Assembly (NCBI RefSeq): GCF_004331735.1
Contig: NZ_SJSO01000002.1
Location: 248,001-312,000 of the forward strand
Direction of reading: 5' to 3'
Length of the DNA stretch: 64,000 nucleotides
DNA from: Pedobacter psychrodurus
Lineage (GTDB): Bacteria > Bacteroidota > Bacteroidia > Sphingobacteriales > Sphingobacteriaceae
Below the pieces are notes generated by a model, which saw only the letters and a program-made list of their open reading frames with translations, had not been told where the DNA came from and did no database searches. Position 1 is the stretch's first letter. Every line of letters starts with the position of its first letter. Shown here in pieces: positions 34,124 to 42,855 of the stretch. The position numbers and the translations under genes were made by a program.

Positions 34124-35875
34124 TTATAGGTTCTTGCCGAGCTTTTCGAGCATTTCTGGTGGAATATTATGCGTATCAACCACTAAGAAGCCATCTAAAC
34201 AATCAGAAAATTTAGGATCGATATTGAATGAGATAATCTTTGCATTCAGGTTCATGTACTGCCTCAACAATACCGGAATTTTTATATGCGAGTTTTCAAT
34301 GTCTCCGATTATGCTGTCTAAATCTTTGAATGATTCACTACTATCTACTAAGGTATCGGTAGAAATAGGTAATAAATCGGCTTTGAATTTGTTTCTGGGT
34401 TTAACATATTTGGCCAACTCATAGTCGAAATGATTTTTGGTAATATAATCTACAATTAAGGCTTTGCTAAATTTAGAAAAGTTGTTGCTAATACTCACTG
34501 GCCCGAACATATAACGGTATTGTGGATTATCGATCAGGTATTTTAAAATGCCTTTCCAAAGTAAAAATAATGGAAGTGGTTTGCCCTGGTATTCTTTTCT
34601 GATCCACGATCTACCCAGCTCAATCCCTTGTCTCAACATCGGGTAGAACTGATCTTTCATTTTGAACAACTCTGATAGGTAGAAGCCACGTCGGCCCATG
34701 CTTTCTAAAATTTCATCTCCTTTACCAATCCGGTAAGCACCTACAATATTTTCTAAATCCCTATCCCATATAAATAAGTGGTTATAATAGATGTCGTAAT
34801 TGTCAAGATCAATTTTTTTGTTAGTTCCTTCACCAACCTCACGGAAAGTAATTTCACGCAGACGGCCAATTTCTCTTAAAATATTTGGAATTTTTAAAGT
34901 TGGAACAATGTATACTTCATAATTTTTCTCCGTCCAAACCCTGAAATCTTCCAGGAGCGCTACCTCATTTTTAATTAAAAGCCTCGAAGTTTCTTCAATT
35001 ACCTCAACAGGTTTCTTTTTAATTTTGAATAAGTTTAGCGGATTAAAGAGTTTTTTCTCCGTATCTAATCCAACACCAAGCGCATACGTACGGGCCCTTA
35101 AAAAGTCCATCAGTTTGTTGCTACTGTTCATGTGCGAAATTTCAGATACGGCTATTGGTTTACCAACCCGTACCTTAATGGTGCGCCCATGTTTATTTAA
35201 AAACTCCGAAGGTAACTTTGCTGTACGCAGGGTAGGGTGTATGAAGCTTAAAATATTAAAGAAAACACCATTATTGCCGTGAAAATAAATAGGTACAACA
35301 GGCACTTTTGCTTTAGCAATTAGTTTTCCAACAACAGGATGCCACATTCTGTCGGTTACCTGTTGGGCATCTAATTTAAAGGTAGAAACCTCTCCTGCAG
35401 GGAAAATACCAATCGGTATTCCATTTCTAAGCAGATCGAAAGTCGTTTTTAATCCACTGATACTTGAAGAATGCTGCACATTTTCGAAAGGATTTACAGC
35501 AACAAAAAATTCATCAAGGTTTGGTATTTTTTTCAAAATGAAATTTACCATTACCTTGGCATCTGGCCTAACCGTACACAATAGTTTAACTAAAGCCAAA
35601 CCTTCTACACCACCATAAGGGTGATTTGCAATGGCAATAAAAGGACCTGTTTTCGGAATACTATTTAAATCATCATCATCAAATTCTATAGAAACGCCAA
35701 TGGTTTCCAATATCTTGTCTACAAATTCTAAGCCTTTAAAGTGTTGATTTTGAGCGAATACGTCGTTGATGTCGTTCAGTTTCATGATCTCCATCATCAA
35801 ACCTGCTAAACCTGGTACACCTAGCTTATCTATCTTTGTTGCTTTTGCAAACTCAGATGTAGTTATGATCTTCAT
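34124..35875 (-). CDS. Bifunctional PlsC + GNAT acyltransferase (OlsF-like ornithine-lipid synthase candidate)
   Basis: The 583-residue protein has an N-terminal PlsC domain (about 1-270: ANHPYGGVEGL, FPAGEVSTF, VPVVPIYFHG) and a C-terminal N-acyltransferase domain of the GNAT/OlsB type (about 310-530: REIGRLREITFREVGEG, IWDRDLENIVGAYRIGKG, LGRSWIRKEYQGKPLPLFLLWKGI). Domain order PlsC then OlsB-like is that of OlsF, which makes ornithine lipids in Serratia and Flavobacterium. I start at ATG 35875 (MKIITTSEFAKATKI) because the paralogue aligns from that point; the frame is open 17 codons earlier. The amino-acid specificity, ornithine or glycine-type, cannot be told from sequence. Confidence 0.85.
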   Translation of the reverse strand: MKIITTSEFAKATKIDKLGVPGLAGLMMEIMKLNDINDVFAQNQHFKGLEFVDKILETIGVSIEFDDDDLNSIPKTGPFIAIANHPYGGVEGLALVKLLCTVRPDAKVMVNFILKKIPNLDEFFVAVNPFENVQHSSSISGLKTTFDLLRNGIPIGIFPAGEVSTFKLDAQQVTDRMWHPVVGKLIAKAKVPVVPIYFHGNNGVFFNILSFIHPTLRTAKLPSEFLNKHGRTIKVRVGKPIAVSEISHMNSSNKLMDFLRARTYALGVGLDTEKKLFNPLNLFKIKKKPVEVIEETSRLLIKNEVALLEDFRVWTEKNYEVYIVPTLKIPNILREIGRLREITFREVGEGTNKKIDLDNYDIYYNHLFIWDRDLENIVGAYRIGKGDEILESMGRRGFYLSELFKMKDQFYPMLRQGIELGRSWIRKEYQGKPLPLFLLWKGILKYLIDNPQYRYMFGPVSISNNFSKFSKALIVDYITKNHFDYELAKYVKPRNKFKADLLPISTDTLVDSSESFKDLDSIIGDIENSHIKIPVLLRQYMNLNAKIISFNIDPKFSDCLDGFLVVDTHNIPPEMLEKLGKNL

Positions 35876-35968
35876 ATAATTCTTAGATTGTTGATAGGCA
35901 AAACCTGTTCTGTTTTGCAATTCCAAAAATAAGATTTATATTTATAATACACATGTCATATCACATCA

Positions 35969-36868
35969 ATGAGAATTTGGTTCAACAAAAATTTTGGTGT
36001 TAGCAAAGGTGAATTTAATGGATTGCTGTTTCTGGTCTTTATTATTATGGTAATTAAGGCTATACCTATTATATATAGCAATTATCAGCCCGTTTCAAAT
36101 GATGATCCAAATCTTTTAGCACAAATTCAGAAGATAACTATAACAGATCAGGCATATGCCAATACTATTCGAGATCGGATTGAAAATTCAAATCCCAAAA
36201 AACCGGTTAAACTTTTTAAATTCAATCCAAATACTTTAGATATTGATGGGTGGCAAACTTTAGGCTTATCTGCAAGACAGGCACAATCGATCATCAATTA
36301 TACAGCTAAAGGCGGTAAGTTTTATAAACCCGAAGATCTTCAGAAAATGTATACCATTTCGCCGGAAATGTACAAAAAGATATTGCCTTATACTGATATA
36401 CCCGATCAGCCCATCAATACCTCAAAAAAATATGCACCTTTCGAAAAAAAGGAATATGCTAAAAAGACTTTGGTCATTGTTGATATTAATAAGGCAGACT
36501 CGACACAATTGGATGAGATAAAAGGTATTGGCGGAACCTTTGCACTTAGAATTATTAAATACCGTGAACGTTTGGGTGGTTTTTATAAGAAAGAGCAGTT
36601 GCTCGAAGTTTATGGTTTAGATTCTACTAAGTATGCCGAAATTAAAGACCAGATTGAAATTAGTAATAGCCCATTACAAACCATAAATGTAAATACAGCA
36701 ACGTTTAACGATTTAAAGCGCAATCCATATCTTTCTTACAAACAGATCAATGCCATTATTCAATACCGCAAGCAGCATGGCAATTATTCGGATATATCTG
36801 ACCTGAAAAAGGTTATCCTCCTAAATGAGCAGATTATAGATAAAATTACCCCTTATATTTCTTTTTAG
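35969..36868 (+). CDS. Membrane-anchored triple helix-hairpin-helix protein (ComEA-like)
   Basis: The 299-residue protein has one N-terminal membrane helix (about residues 17-36) and three helix-hairpin-helix units: KFNPNTLDIDGWQTLGLSAR, VDINKADSTQLDEIKGIGG and INVNTATFNDLKRNPYLSYK. Each is followed by an IIxYRxxxGxF-type segment. Such proteins bind double-stranded DNA; ComEA homologues take part in DNA uptake, but no other competence gene is visible here. It is divergent from the OlsF-like gene. Its 3' end borders a complex repeat region. Confidence 0.85.
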   Translation: MRIWFNKNFGVSKGEFNGLLFLVFIIMVIKAIPIIYSNYQPVSNDDPNLLAQIQKITITDQAYANTIRDRIENSNPKKPVKLFKFNPNTLDIDGWQTLGLSARQAQSIINYTAKGGKFYKPEDLQKMYTISPEMYKKILPYTDIPDQPINTSKKYAPFEKKEYAKKTLVIVDINKADSTQLDEIKGIGGTFALRIIKYRERLGGFYKKEQLLEVYGLDSTKYAEIKDQIEISNSPLQTINVNTATFNDLKRNPYLSYKQINAIIQYRKQHGNYSDISDLKKVILLNEQIIDKITPYISF

Positions 36869-36873
36869 AAGCT

Positions 36874-36955
36874 TAAGTTAAAATTATGTATTTCCTATCC
36901 CAGGTTAATTATAGGAGTTAATTGCTTGGAAGGTTTAAAAAGAATCTATTTTCAA
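36874..36955. repeat. ~82 bp direct repeat, copy 1
   Basis: The copy starts TAAGTTAAAATTATGTATTT, six bases after the HhH gene stop, and includes TATAGGAGTTAATTGCTTG. It matches copy 2 at 37863 with only a few substitutions and single-base indels. Confidence 0.85.
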
Positions 36956-37197
36956 TTTGATGTGGAAAGCAATGGTCGTGCTCATCGGTTCCGAAAGCCC
37001 TGCTTTACACTTTACTCTCCCGATTGAAAACCTGTGAAACAAGCAAGCACACCATAAAAAAGTAAAAACAAGTGCTTAAATCGGGATTCGTGTTCGTTCC
37101 AATCAGGTTTAATCATGTAGGAGCAATGCTTGTTAACCCCAAATCATAGTGCCGGCCGTGCCACCTAAACCTGATCGGGGTGGTCCCGATTTTTCAT

Positions 37198-37782
37198 CCT
37201 ACTGTGTGGACACAAATATTTAAGAATAGTCTAGGCATTTCGCTAACCAACTTTAATAATGCACAGATTTTACAGAAGGACGCCGTCAATCCCAAGTGGC
37301 GGAAGAATCAAAAAAACAGTTGCAGAATAACACAAATGGCACTACCGAACCTAAAACGCAGTGGTTTTGTGAAAATATCTCTCAAACTTTCACTTAGCAT
37401 AAACGAGCAAACCCCGAAGGGCTCAATCAGACCAAAGAAACTATATAACAGAGCTGATTAAACAAAGTGCCGCTGTTTTTTTGATGAGCGTGGGCGGTGA
37501 GAAGCCACATTGCTGGATTGACAAAGCGCTTTGGGTACTTTGGCGCTCCAAAATGCGCTAGCATTCTTGAGCACAAATAAAAACAACATTATCTGCGAAA
37601 AACTACCATGCCCCCGCGGCATAGAGCGGAAAAAATCAAAATTTGTGCCCAGACTATTATTTCTTAAAGAATCAGGATCAGTTAATAGCAGGAAGGATGT
37701 TGAAACAAGTTCAGCACGATCGCCTTAGGAATATATGCCAAAAACAAATGCAGGCTAATAAAGATGTGTCCACACGATAGGA
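37198..37782. mobile_element. Inserted ~585 bp element with 17 bp terminal inverted repeats
   Basis: The left end CCTACTGTGTGGACACA and the inverse complement of the right end, CCTATCGTGTGGACACA, match at 15 of 17 positions. The element is flanked by ATTTTTCAT on the left and ATTTTTTCAT on the right, resembling a ~9 bp target duplication. Removing it restores a perfect hairpin, TCCCGAT and ATCGGGA, in the host sequence. The interior shows no recognisable transposase on either strand, so it is non-autonomous or a remnant. The family is not recognised. Confidence 0.65.
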
Positions 37783-37862
37783 TTTTTTCATCGGGAAAAA
37801 CGTAGAGCAGGGCCGCATAGCGCTAAACGCTTCTGTACCTGATTTCCAAAAAAAAAGATAAC

Positions 37863-37945
37863 TAAGTTAAAAATTATGTATTTCCTATTCCAGTTTAGTT
37901 ATAGGAGTTAATTGCTTGCAAGGTTTAAAAGAATCCATTTTCAAC
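37863..37945. repeat. ~82 bp direct repeat, copy 2
   Basis: Second copy of the 36874 repeat, starting TAAGTTAAAAATTATGTATT. With copy 1 it brackets the structured segment and the inserted element. Confidence 0.85.
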
Positions 37946-38218
37946 AAATGTTTTGCGAAAAACTGAATGTATACATCTATATTATCATTCCTTCAATTTT
38001 ATCTATATTCATCCAAAACCCCATATAATTAGTTTATTCGGCTATAGTTGTGAAAAAAATAGAAAAAACTTTCTCTGTTAATTTCAGGGTTTAAAATTAA
38101 CCGATAAACTAATTGAACCGAATACCATTTCATTCTGTAATTGCACAAATATTTAATGGTAACTAACTATCAAATAATTGTTTATAATTGCCTCAACTAA
38201 CTATAAAATATAAATTTA

Positions 38219-39373
38219 ATGAGCGTAAGCTTCGATTTTTCAGAAACAGAAACTCAGCAAAGTGTAAAGGCCATGGTCCGCGATTTTGCAGAGAAAAACA
38301 TTCGTCCACATATAATGGAATGGGATGAGGCACAGCATTTTCCTGTCGAATTGTTTAAACAACTCGGAGAATTAGGCTTAATGGGCGTTTTGGTTCCCGA
38401 AGAATATGGAGGCTCTGGATTGGGCTATCAGGAATATGTTGATGTAATTGTAGAAGTGGCCCGGGTTTGTGGCTCAATAGGCTTGTCATTAGCTGCACAC
38501 AATTCTTTATGTACTTGCCATATTCTGGCGTTTGCCAATGAAGAACAAAAACAAAGGTGGCTGCCAAAGCTGGCAACAGCCGAATGGATTGGTGCCTGGG
38601 GATTAACCGAAGCCAATACAGGTTCGGATGCTTTAAGGATGATGACCACTGCTGTTGCAGATGGCGACGATTACATTATAAACGGTGCAAAAAACTGGAT
38701 TACCCATGGCAAAAGTGGTGATGTTGCGGTTGTTATGGTAAGAACAGGAGAGCAGGGAAGTTCGAAAGGGATTTCGGCCATTGTAGTAGAGCGCGGTACA
38801 CCTGGTTTTACAGCAGGGAAAAAAGAAAATAAACTCGGAATGCGGGCATCAGAAACCACAGAAATGATTTTTGATAATTGCCGCGTACCGAAAGCCAATT
38901 TATTAGGCAATGTTGGCGAAGGTTTTAAACAGGCCATGAAGGTTTTAGATGGTGGAAGAATTTCTATTGCCGCATTGGCCTTAGGAATTGCGAAAGGTGC
39001 TTTTGATGCAGCAGTAGCCTATTCTAAACAACGGCAACAGTTTGGACAGCCAATTTCCAGCTTTCAGGCCATTAGTTTTAAACTTGCTGATATGGCTACA
39101 GAGATCGAAGCTGCAGAGCTATTGATCCGCCAGGCGGCAGATTTAAAGAACAGACATCTGCCTATGACAAAAGAATCGGCTATGGCGAAATATTTTGCTT
39201 CAGAGGTTTCGGTAAGGGTAGCCACAGATGCCGTTCAGATATTTGGTGGTTATGGTTATACCAAAGACTTTCCGGTTGAGAAATTTTATCGTGATAGTAA
39301 ACTATGTACAATAGGCGAGGGAACATCAGAAATACAAAAAATTGTAATCGCCAGAGAAGTATTGCAAGGGTAG
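38219..39373 (+). CDS. Acyl-CoA dehydrogenase
   Basis: The 384-residue flavoprotein oxidises acyl-CoA to trans-2-enoyl-CoA, passing electrons to electron-transfer flavoprotein. It has the three usual domains: N-terminal helical (about 1-120), middle beta (with [12 protein letters not shown] and GAKNWITHG), and C-terminal helical ([20 protein letters not shown]). The C-terminal signature [22 protein letters not shown] and [16 protein letters not shown] is typical of short- or branched-chain enzymes. The catalytic base Glu is likely the one in IGEGTSEI. No ETF genes are adjacent, so the substrate is unclear. Confidence 0.95.
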   Translation: MSVSFDFSETETQQSVKAMVRDFAEKNIRPHIMEWDEAQHFPVELFKQLGELGLMGVLVPEEYGGSGLGYQEYVDVIVEVARVCGSIGLSLAAHNSLCTCHILAFANEEQKQRWLPKLATAEWIGAWGLTEANTGSDALRMMTTAVADGDDYIINGAKNWITHGKSGDVAVVMVRTGEQGSSKGISAIVVERGTPGFTAGKKENKLGMRASETTEMIFDNCRVPKANLLGNVGEGFKQAMKVLDGGRISIAALALGIAKGAFDAAVAYSKQRQQFGQPISSFQAISFKLADMATEIEAAELLIRQAADLKNRHLPMTKESAMAKYFASEVSVRVATDAVQIFGGYGYTKDFPVEKFYRDSKLCTIGEGTSEIQKIVIAREVLQG

Positions 39374-39466
39374 AAAGGTAGAAGGTTTAGGGGTTAAGGC
39401 TAATGTCGATCACCCTACACCTTACGCCTTCAACCTTATAAACAACAAACCAAATATATTATGAGC

Positions 39467-39500
39467 AATCCGGATGGCTTAACCACCTCCGGATTTTTTG
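39467..39500 (+). terminator. Rho-independent terminator after the acyl-CoA dehydrogenase gene
   Basis: AATCCGGA pairs with TCCGGATT around a GTGG-type loop stem (TGG...CCA), followed by a T run. Confidence 0.8.
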
Positions 39501-39540
39501 TTTAAATTTTGGAAACCAACTTTCAGCTGTCAGTGTTTTT

Positions 39541-39582
39541 ACTAAAGACTAAAGACTAAAGACTAAAGACTAAAGACTAAAG
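39541..39582. repeat. Tandem heptamer repeat (ACTAAAG)6
   Basis: Six perfect copies of ACTAAAG follow one another. The same heptamer is the core of the dispersed GAAAGACTAAAGCT hairpins. Confidence 0.9.
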
Positions 39583-39681
39583 AGCAATAACCAATAAACA
39601 ATTGACCTGCGATGAGTTTGGAGTTGAGCGTTTGGAGTCAGTTAATCGATTAAACAATAGACCGATTAACCACACTAACTA

Positions 39682-39804
39682 ATGACTAATGAACAAAAAA
39701 TAGCAAAGTATTCTGAAAAAGCCAGTAAAAAGGTGACTGCCGAAGGCAGGCAATTGCTATCGGAAGCGATGAAGGAAGGAGTGAAAGTGCCAAAGAAAGG
39801 TTGA
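39682..39804 (+). CDS. Possible 40-residue protein
   Basis: An ATG at 39682 opens a short charged frame (TNEQKIAKYSEKASKKVTAE, ending KVPKKG) to TGA at 39804. The composition is coding-like, helical and Lys/Glu-rich, unlike the repeats on both sides. No family is recognised and the stretch is short, so it may be chance or a remnant. Confidence 0.4.
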   Translation: MTNEQKIAKYSEKASKKVTAEGRQLLSEAMKEGVKVPKKG

Positions 39805-39817
39805 AAGCTTAGAGGCT

Positions 39818-39896
39818 AAAGCTGAAAGACCAAAGCTAATAGGCACGGTGCCTAAACTATCCTCCTAGCTCTTTAGTCTTTGGACTTTTCGCTTTC
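39818..39896. repeat. AAAGCTGAAAGACCAAAGCT palindromic repeat
   Basis: The left arm (AAAGCTGAAAGACCAAAGCT, around 39818-39837) faces an imperfect inverse arm (AGTCTTTGGACTTTTCGCTTT, shortened here to its core) near 39873-39893, with GGCACGGTGCC as a small hairpin between them. It belongs to the family at 10841 and 53856. Confidence 0.6.
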
Positions 39897-39910
39897 TGCT
39901 CATGTTCAGC

Positions 39911-40297
39911 TTATTGTGGTAAATCTTTCGTTATTAAAATGCTATCTACTACGTAAACGCTAAATCCGCGCCAAGGCAAGGTGTTTTTATATTCTTTGTA
40001 ATGCAGCTCGTAGAACTTTCCACTATTGGCCATCATTTTATCAGCAATTTCTTTATTTGCAATAGAAAATTCGAATTCGTTGTTTTGTAAGGTGCCGGCT
40101 TGTTTGGATCTTACCCCGCTTTGAATCAATTTACCTTCGTATGTTTTAAAGATATAACCTTTCTTCACTACATAATTTAGTTCACCTGCTTTAACACCTT
40201 CGCCAAAAACGAAGAAATACCGGTAATAGCAAATTGCTATAAGTAAAATAACGACTAGAACTGCGATAATGGAGCCTACTTTTTTGCCTGTTGTCAT
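39911..40297 (-). CDS. Small membrane-anchored hypothetical protein
   Basis: I start at ATG 40297 (MTTGKKVGSIIAVLV, 128 residues), since the extra upstream codons of the open frame are not plausible. One N-terminal membrane helix (about residues 6-25) precedes a ~95-residue beta-rich domain, with FEFSIANKEIADKMM and FYELHYKEYKNTLPWRGFSV as notable parts. Similar short proteins are common in Bacteroidota as conserved hypotheticals; I cannot assign a role. It is divergent from rpsU. Confidence 0.75.
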   Translation of the reverse strand: MTTGKKVGSIIAVLVVILLIAICYYRYFFVFGEGVKAGELNYVVKKGYIFKTYEGKLIQSGVRSKQAGTLQNNEFEFSIANKEIADKMMANSGKFYELHYKEYKNTLPWRGFSVYVVDSILITKDLPQ

Positions 40298-40402
40298 ATC
40301 AAATAATGTATATATAAATGTAGGTAAACAACAGTTTAGTTTAACCAATGATTTAAATAAATTTTCTTTTTATAAAATCTTTCTCATTTTCAATATTTTA
40401 CT

Positions 40403-40410
40403 TACATTTG
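40403..40410 (+). promoter_or_regulatory. -7 element (TACATTTG) of the rpsU promoter
   Basis: TACATTTG fits TAnnTTTG and would give a start near 40416, about 50 nt before rpsU. The -33 box is weak. Confidence 0.55.
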
Positions 40411-40443
40411 CATCCCCGATAACAAGGGAAAATTTAAAAACCA

Positions 40444-40452
40444 CGAGAGGAG
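40444..40452 (+). promoter_or_regulatory. Shine-Dalgarno-like GAGAGGAGG upstream of rpsU
   Basis: Most genes here lack a Shine-Dalgarno; this purine-rich site 13 bases before the rpsU ATG stands out. In Bacteroidota rpsU is one of the few genes retaining one, where free anti-Shine-Dalgarno would signal S21 shortage. Confidence 0.55.
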
Positions 40453-40465
40453 GTATTTCAGCGTT

Positions 40466-40660
40466 ATGATCATTATCAACATTAAAGACGGCGAATCATT
40501 AGATAAAGCCCTTAAACGTTTCAAGAAAAAGTTTGAAAAAACTGGTGTATTGAGAGAACTACGTAGTCGCCAAGCATACGAGAAAAAATCCGTTGCTCGC
40601 CGTACTGAAATTAAACATGCTGTTTACATTCAGAATATGAATCTAGATACAACTTCATAG
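40466..40660 (+). CDS. rpsU: 30S ribosomal protein S21
   Basis: The 64-residue basic protein has the S21 start IINIKDGESLDKALKRFKKK and the RRTEIKHAVYIQ core. In Bacteroidota S21 helps occlude the anti-Shine-Dalgarno region, consistent with the general lack of Shine-Dalgarno sequences in this window. A GAGAGGAGG sequence sits about 15 bases upstream of its own start (40444-40452), an unusually strong Shine-Dalgarno-like match for this genome. Known work on Bacteroidota suggests rpsU is autoregulated this way, so the site is worth noting. A terminator follows 22 bp after the stop. Confidence 0.95.
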   Translation: MIIINIKDGESLDKALKRFKKKFEKTGVLRELRSRQAYEKKSVARRTEIKHAVYIQNMNLDTTS

Positions 40661-40681
40661 TTGTTACGATATAAATACATT

Positions 40682-40716
40682 AAAGTCTCCCAATATAAAA
40701 TCGGGGGACTTTTTTG
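40682..40716 (+). terminator. Rho-independent terminator of rpsU
   Basis: AAAGTCTCCC pairs with GGGGGACTTT (one G-U pair) around an AT-rich loop and is followed by T residues. Confidence 0.85.
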
Positions 40717-40820
40717 GTTTTAAAAGAAATCGAAAACTTTACAATAAACAATTAATTAATGATTTCTTTATATCAAAACTATTTGTAACTTCATATCAAT
40801 GCCTCCCAAAAAGATATTGA

Positions 40821-41705
40821 ATGTTGCTAAAAAGTTTTATCACCTATTTAACTCATGAGAAGCGCTATTCTCAGCATACCATTACTTCTTATCAAACAGA
40901 TTTAGATCAGTTTGTGGAGTATATCAATATCACATTAGAGCTAAGCCTTCTAGAAATTAAGCATACCCATATTCGCAGTTATATGGTAGATTTGATGGAG
41001 CATAAAACATCAGAAAATACCATCAACCGGAAAATTTCTACTTTAAGAAGTTTTTATAAGTTTTTATTGAGGGAGGGAAAGATTGATCAAAACCCTACTG
41101 TTTTAATTAAAGCGCCAAAAATACCTAAAAGACTTCCTGTGTTTGTTGATTCGCAAAAAATGGATCAGCTATTGGATTCTGAGCAGTATTTTAATGAAAG
41201 CTTTCCCTCCGTTCGCGACCATCTGGTAATCGAACTGCTTTTTGGTACCGGCATGCGTTTAACCGAGTTACTTCAGTTAAAAGATACCGATATTGATGTG
41301 TATTCGGGAACGATCAAGGTGTTGGGGAAAAGAAATAAGGAGCGGATTATTCCTATAAATAAACAGCTTATTAATCAGGTAAATACCTATATTGAATTAA
41401 AAAAGTTGCAAAAGTTTAATAACAATTTACTTATATTAATCGTTACCAATACAGGTGCAGCGGCATATCCAAAATTAATATACCGTATTGTTACCTCATA
41501 CCTAAACCACGTATCAACCAATGAAAAGAAAAGTCCCCACGTGCTTCGGCACAGTTATGCAACAAGTCTGCTAAATGCGGGAGCAGATTTAAATGCAATT
41601 AAAGAACTTTTGGGCCACGCGAGTTTAGCAGCAACCCAGGTTTACACCCACAATTCGATCGAAAGATTAAAAACAATTTATAAACAAGCCCATCCAAAGG
41701 CGTAA
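40821..41705 (+). CDS. xerC: Tyrosine recombinase XerC/XerD-type
   Basis: The 294-residue protein has an N-terminal SAM-like core-binding domain (about 1-90, FITYLTHEKRYSQHTITSYQ) and a C-terminal tyrosine-recombinase catalytic domain. Catalytic residues are visible: the first Arg in LFGTGMRLTEL, HxxR in PHVLRHSYATSLLN, the later His in LLGHASLAATQ and the nucleophile Tyr in VYTHNSIERLK. It lies between rpsU and hpf, the conserved place of the Bacteroidota Xer gene, so chromosome-dimer resolution is more likely than a mobile-element role. XerC versus XerD cannot be settled by reading alone. Confidence 0.9.
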   Translation: MLLKSFITYLTHEKRYSQHTITSYQTDLDQFVEYINITLELSLLEIKHTHIRSYMVDLMEHKTSENTINRKISTLRSFYKFLLREGKIDQNPTVLIKAPKIPKRLPVFVDSQKMDQLLDSEQYFNESFPSVRDHLVIELLFGTGMRLTELLQLKDTDIDVYSGTIKVLGKRNKERIIPINKQLINQVNTYIELKKLQKFNNNLLILIVTNTGAAAYPKLIYRIVTSYLNHVSTNEKKSPHVLRHSYATSLLNAGADLNAIKELLGHASLAATQVYTHNSIERLKTIYKQAHPKA

Positions 41706-41719
41706 AAAAAGGAGGAAAA

Positions 41720-42067
41720 ATGAAAATCGGAGTTCAATCAATCCACTTCAGTGCAGACAGTAAGTTGTTAGATTTTATACAGAAGAAAGTAAACAAGCTA
41801 GATCAGTTTTTTGATCAGATCATTAGCGGAGAAGTATATTTAAAGTTAGAGAACGTAGATAATGAGGCCAATAAGATCAGCGAAATAAAACTCATTGTGC
41901 CGGGTGGTACACTTTTCGCTAAAGAACAATGTAAATCATTTGAAGAAGCCACAGATCTGGCAATTGAATCGTTGAGAAAGCAGATCACTAAACATAAAGA
42001 TAAAACACGTACAAAATTAAGTGAACATAAAGCAATTTTAAGCGAAAGCGAAGCTGCTGATTACTAA
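41720..42067 (+). CDS. hpf: Ribosome hibernation-promoting factor (HPF/RaiA family), short form
   Basis: The 115-residue protein has the alpha-beta fold of HPF/YfiA: MKIGVQSIHFSADSKLLDFI at the start, VNKLDQFFDQII, then KEQCKSFEEATDLAIESLRKQ. It binds the 30S decoding channel in slow growth. It lacks the long C-terminal dimerisation domain and so is the short form. It starts 14 bp after xerC and ends at a strong terminator. Confidence 0.93.
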   Translation: MKIGVQSIHFSADSKLLDFIQKKVNKLDQFFDQIISGEVYLKLENVDNEANKISEIKLIVPGGTLFAKEQCKSFEEATDLAIESLRKQITKHKDKTRTKLSEHKAILSESEAADY

Positions 42068-42087
42068 AATAGCATACCCATTTAACC

Positions 42088-42127
42088 AAACGGCAACATG
42101 ATTCATCATCGTGTTGCCGTTTTTTTA
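42088..42127 (+). terminator. Rho-independent terminator of xerC-hpf
   Basis: AAACGGCAACA and TGTTGCCGTTT form an 11 bp stem followed by T residues. Confidence 0.92.
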
Positions 42128-42421
42128 TGAATTATGCCAGTTGGATGGGGCATTTTATTCCTATCCGTTGTTTTTGAAAGAATAAGAGATTTAAATGTAA
42201 CAAGAGGCATACGGGCTAATAATTGGATGGGCTAGGTAAATAAAGAAAAGAACAGTTATAGCTAAAAACCAGTTCACATTAATTAGAACGTATAAAAAGT
42301 TAAAAATAATATTCGGTTTTTATGTCAAAGCAAAGCGACTGATTATGAAGTACCTATTATGCTAAATCATCTATATTGAGTTAAAGGGCTAAAAAAGTTC
42401 GCTATTTTTTTTCAAATTTAT
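42128..42421. other. Intergenic region before the tRNA-tuf operon
   Basis: About 290 bp of AT-rich DNA with no gene or clear repeat. The operon promoter lies at its right end. Confidence 0.5.
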
Positions 42422-42451
42422 TTTGAAGTGAAATATAAGTGTGTATATTTG
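42422..42451 (+). promoter_or_regulatory. Promoter of the tRNA-tuf-secE-nusG operon
   Basis: TTTG at 42422-42425 and TATATTTG at 42444-42451 are 18 bp apart. The transcript would start ~42458, about 120 nt before the first tRNA. Confidence 0.7.
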
Positions 42452-42579
42452 CATTCCCTTTCGGAAACGGTGTTAGGCCAGGAAGAAAAGGGTTGTTCTT
42501 TAAAAAGATAAAAGTTTTAAAAAAACACGTTAATAGTATGAAAAATGAAGATTTTTCGTATCATTGCACAAAATTTAAA

Positions 42580-42652
<73 letters not shown>

Positions 42653-42691
42653 CTTTTTATTTTAAAGTGTTAGCATTTTGAAGTAAAAAAT

Positions 42692-42774
42692 GGGGAGATT
42701 CCAGAGCGGCCAAATGGGACAGACTGTAACTCTGTTATCGCAAGATTTCGAAGGTTCGAATCCTTCTCTCCCCA
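42692..42774 (+). tRNA. tRNA-Tyr (anticodon GTA)
   Basis: An 83 nt type II tRNA with a long variable arm, acceptor GGGGAGA/TCTCCCC, anticodon loop CTGTAAC and T-arm GAAGGTTCGAATCCTTC. Confidence 0.95.
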
Positions 42775-42855
42775 CACTTTAAATGAATGACCAAATGTTT
42801 TAATGATAGAATAAATCTCTCATTCTTTCATTCAATCAATCACTAGTTTTTAAAA

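Larger units (their letters stand above)
36869..38218. other. 1.35 kb gene-free region with nested repeats
   Basis: No convincing gene is present. The region contains an ~82 bp direct repeat (two copies ~990 bp apart), between them a structured segment with several perfect inverted repeats (TCCCGATT/AATCGGGA at 37018 and 37079; ATCAGGTTTA/TAAACCTGAT at 37102 and 37166), and inside that a 585 bp inserted element. The segment from ~37950 to 38218 is AT-rich and should contain the promoter of the acyl-CoA dehydrogenase gene. Confidence 0.7.

Noticed and set aside
37180..37728. Two short open frames (93 and 65 codons) inside the TIR element
   Set aside because: Neither shows a family motif, they lie in different frames, and the composition does not look coding. 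I could not link them to any transposase on either strand.
39541..39582. CRISPR-like array
   Set aside because: The heptamers are contiguous without spacers, so this is a simple tandem repeat. No cas genes or repeat-spacer pattern occur anywhere in the window.
40821..41705. Integrase of a mobile island next to the tRNA cluster
   Set aside because: The recombinase sits between rpsU and hpf, a conserved chromosomal context, with no attachment-site duplications seen at the tRNAs, so a Xer role is more likely.
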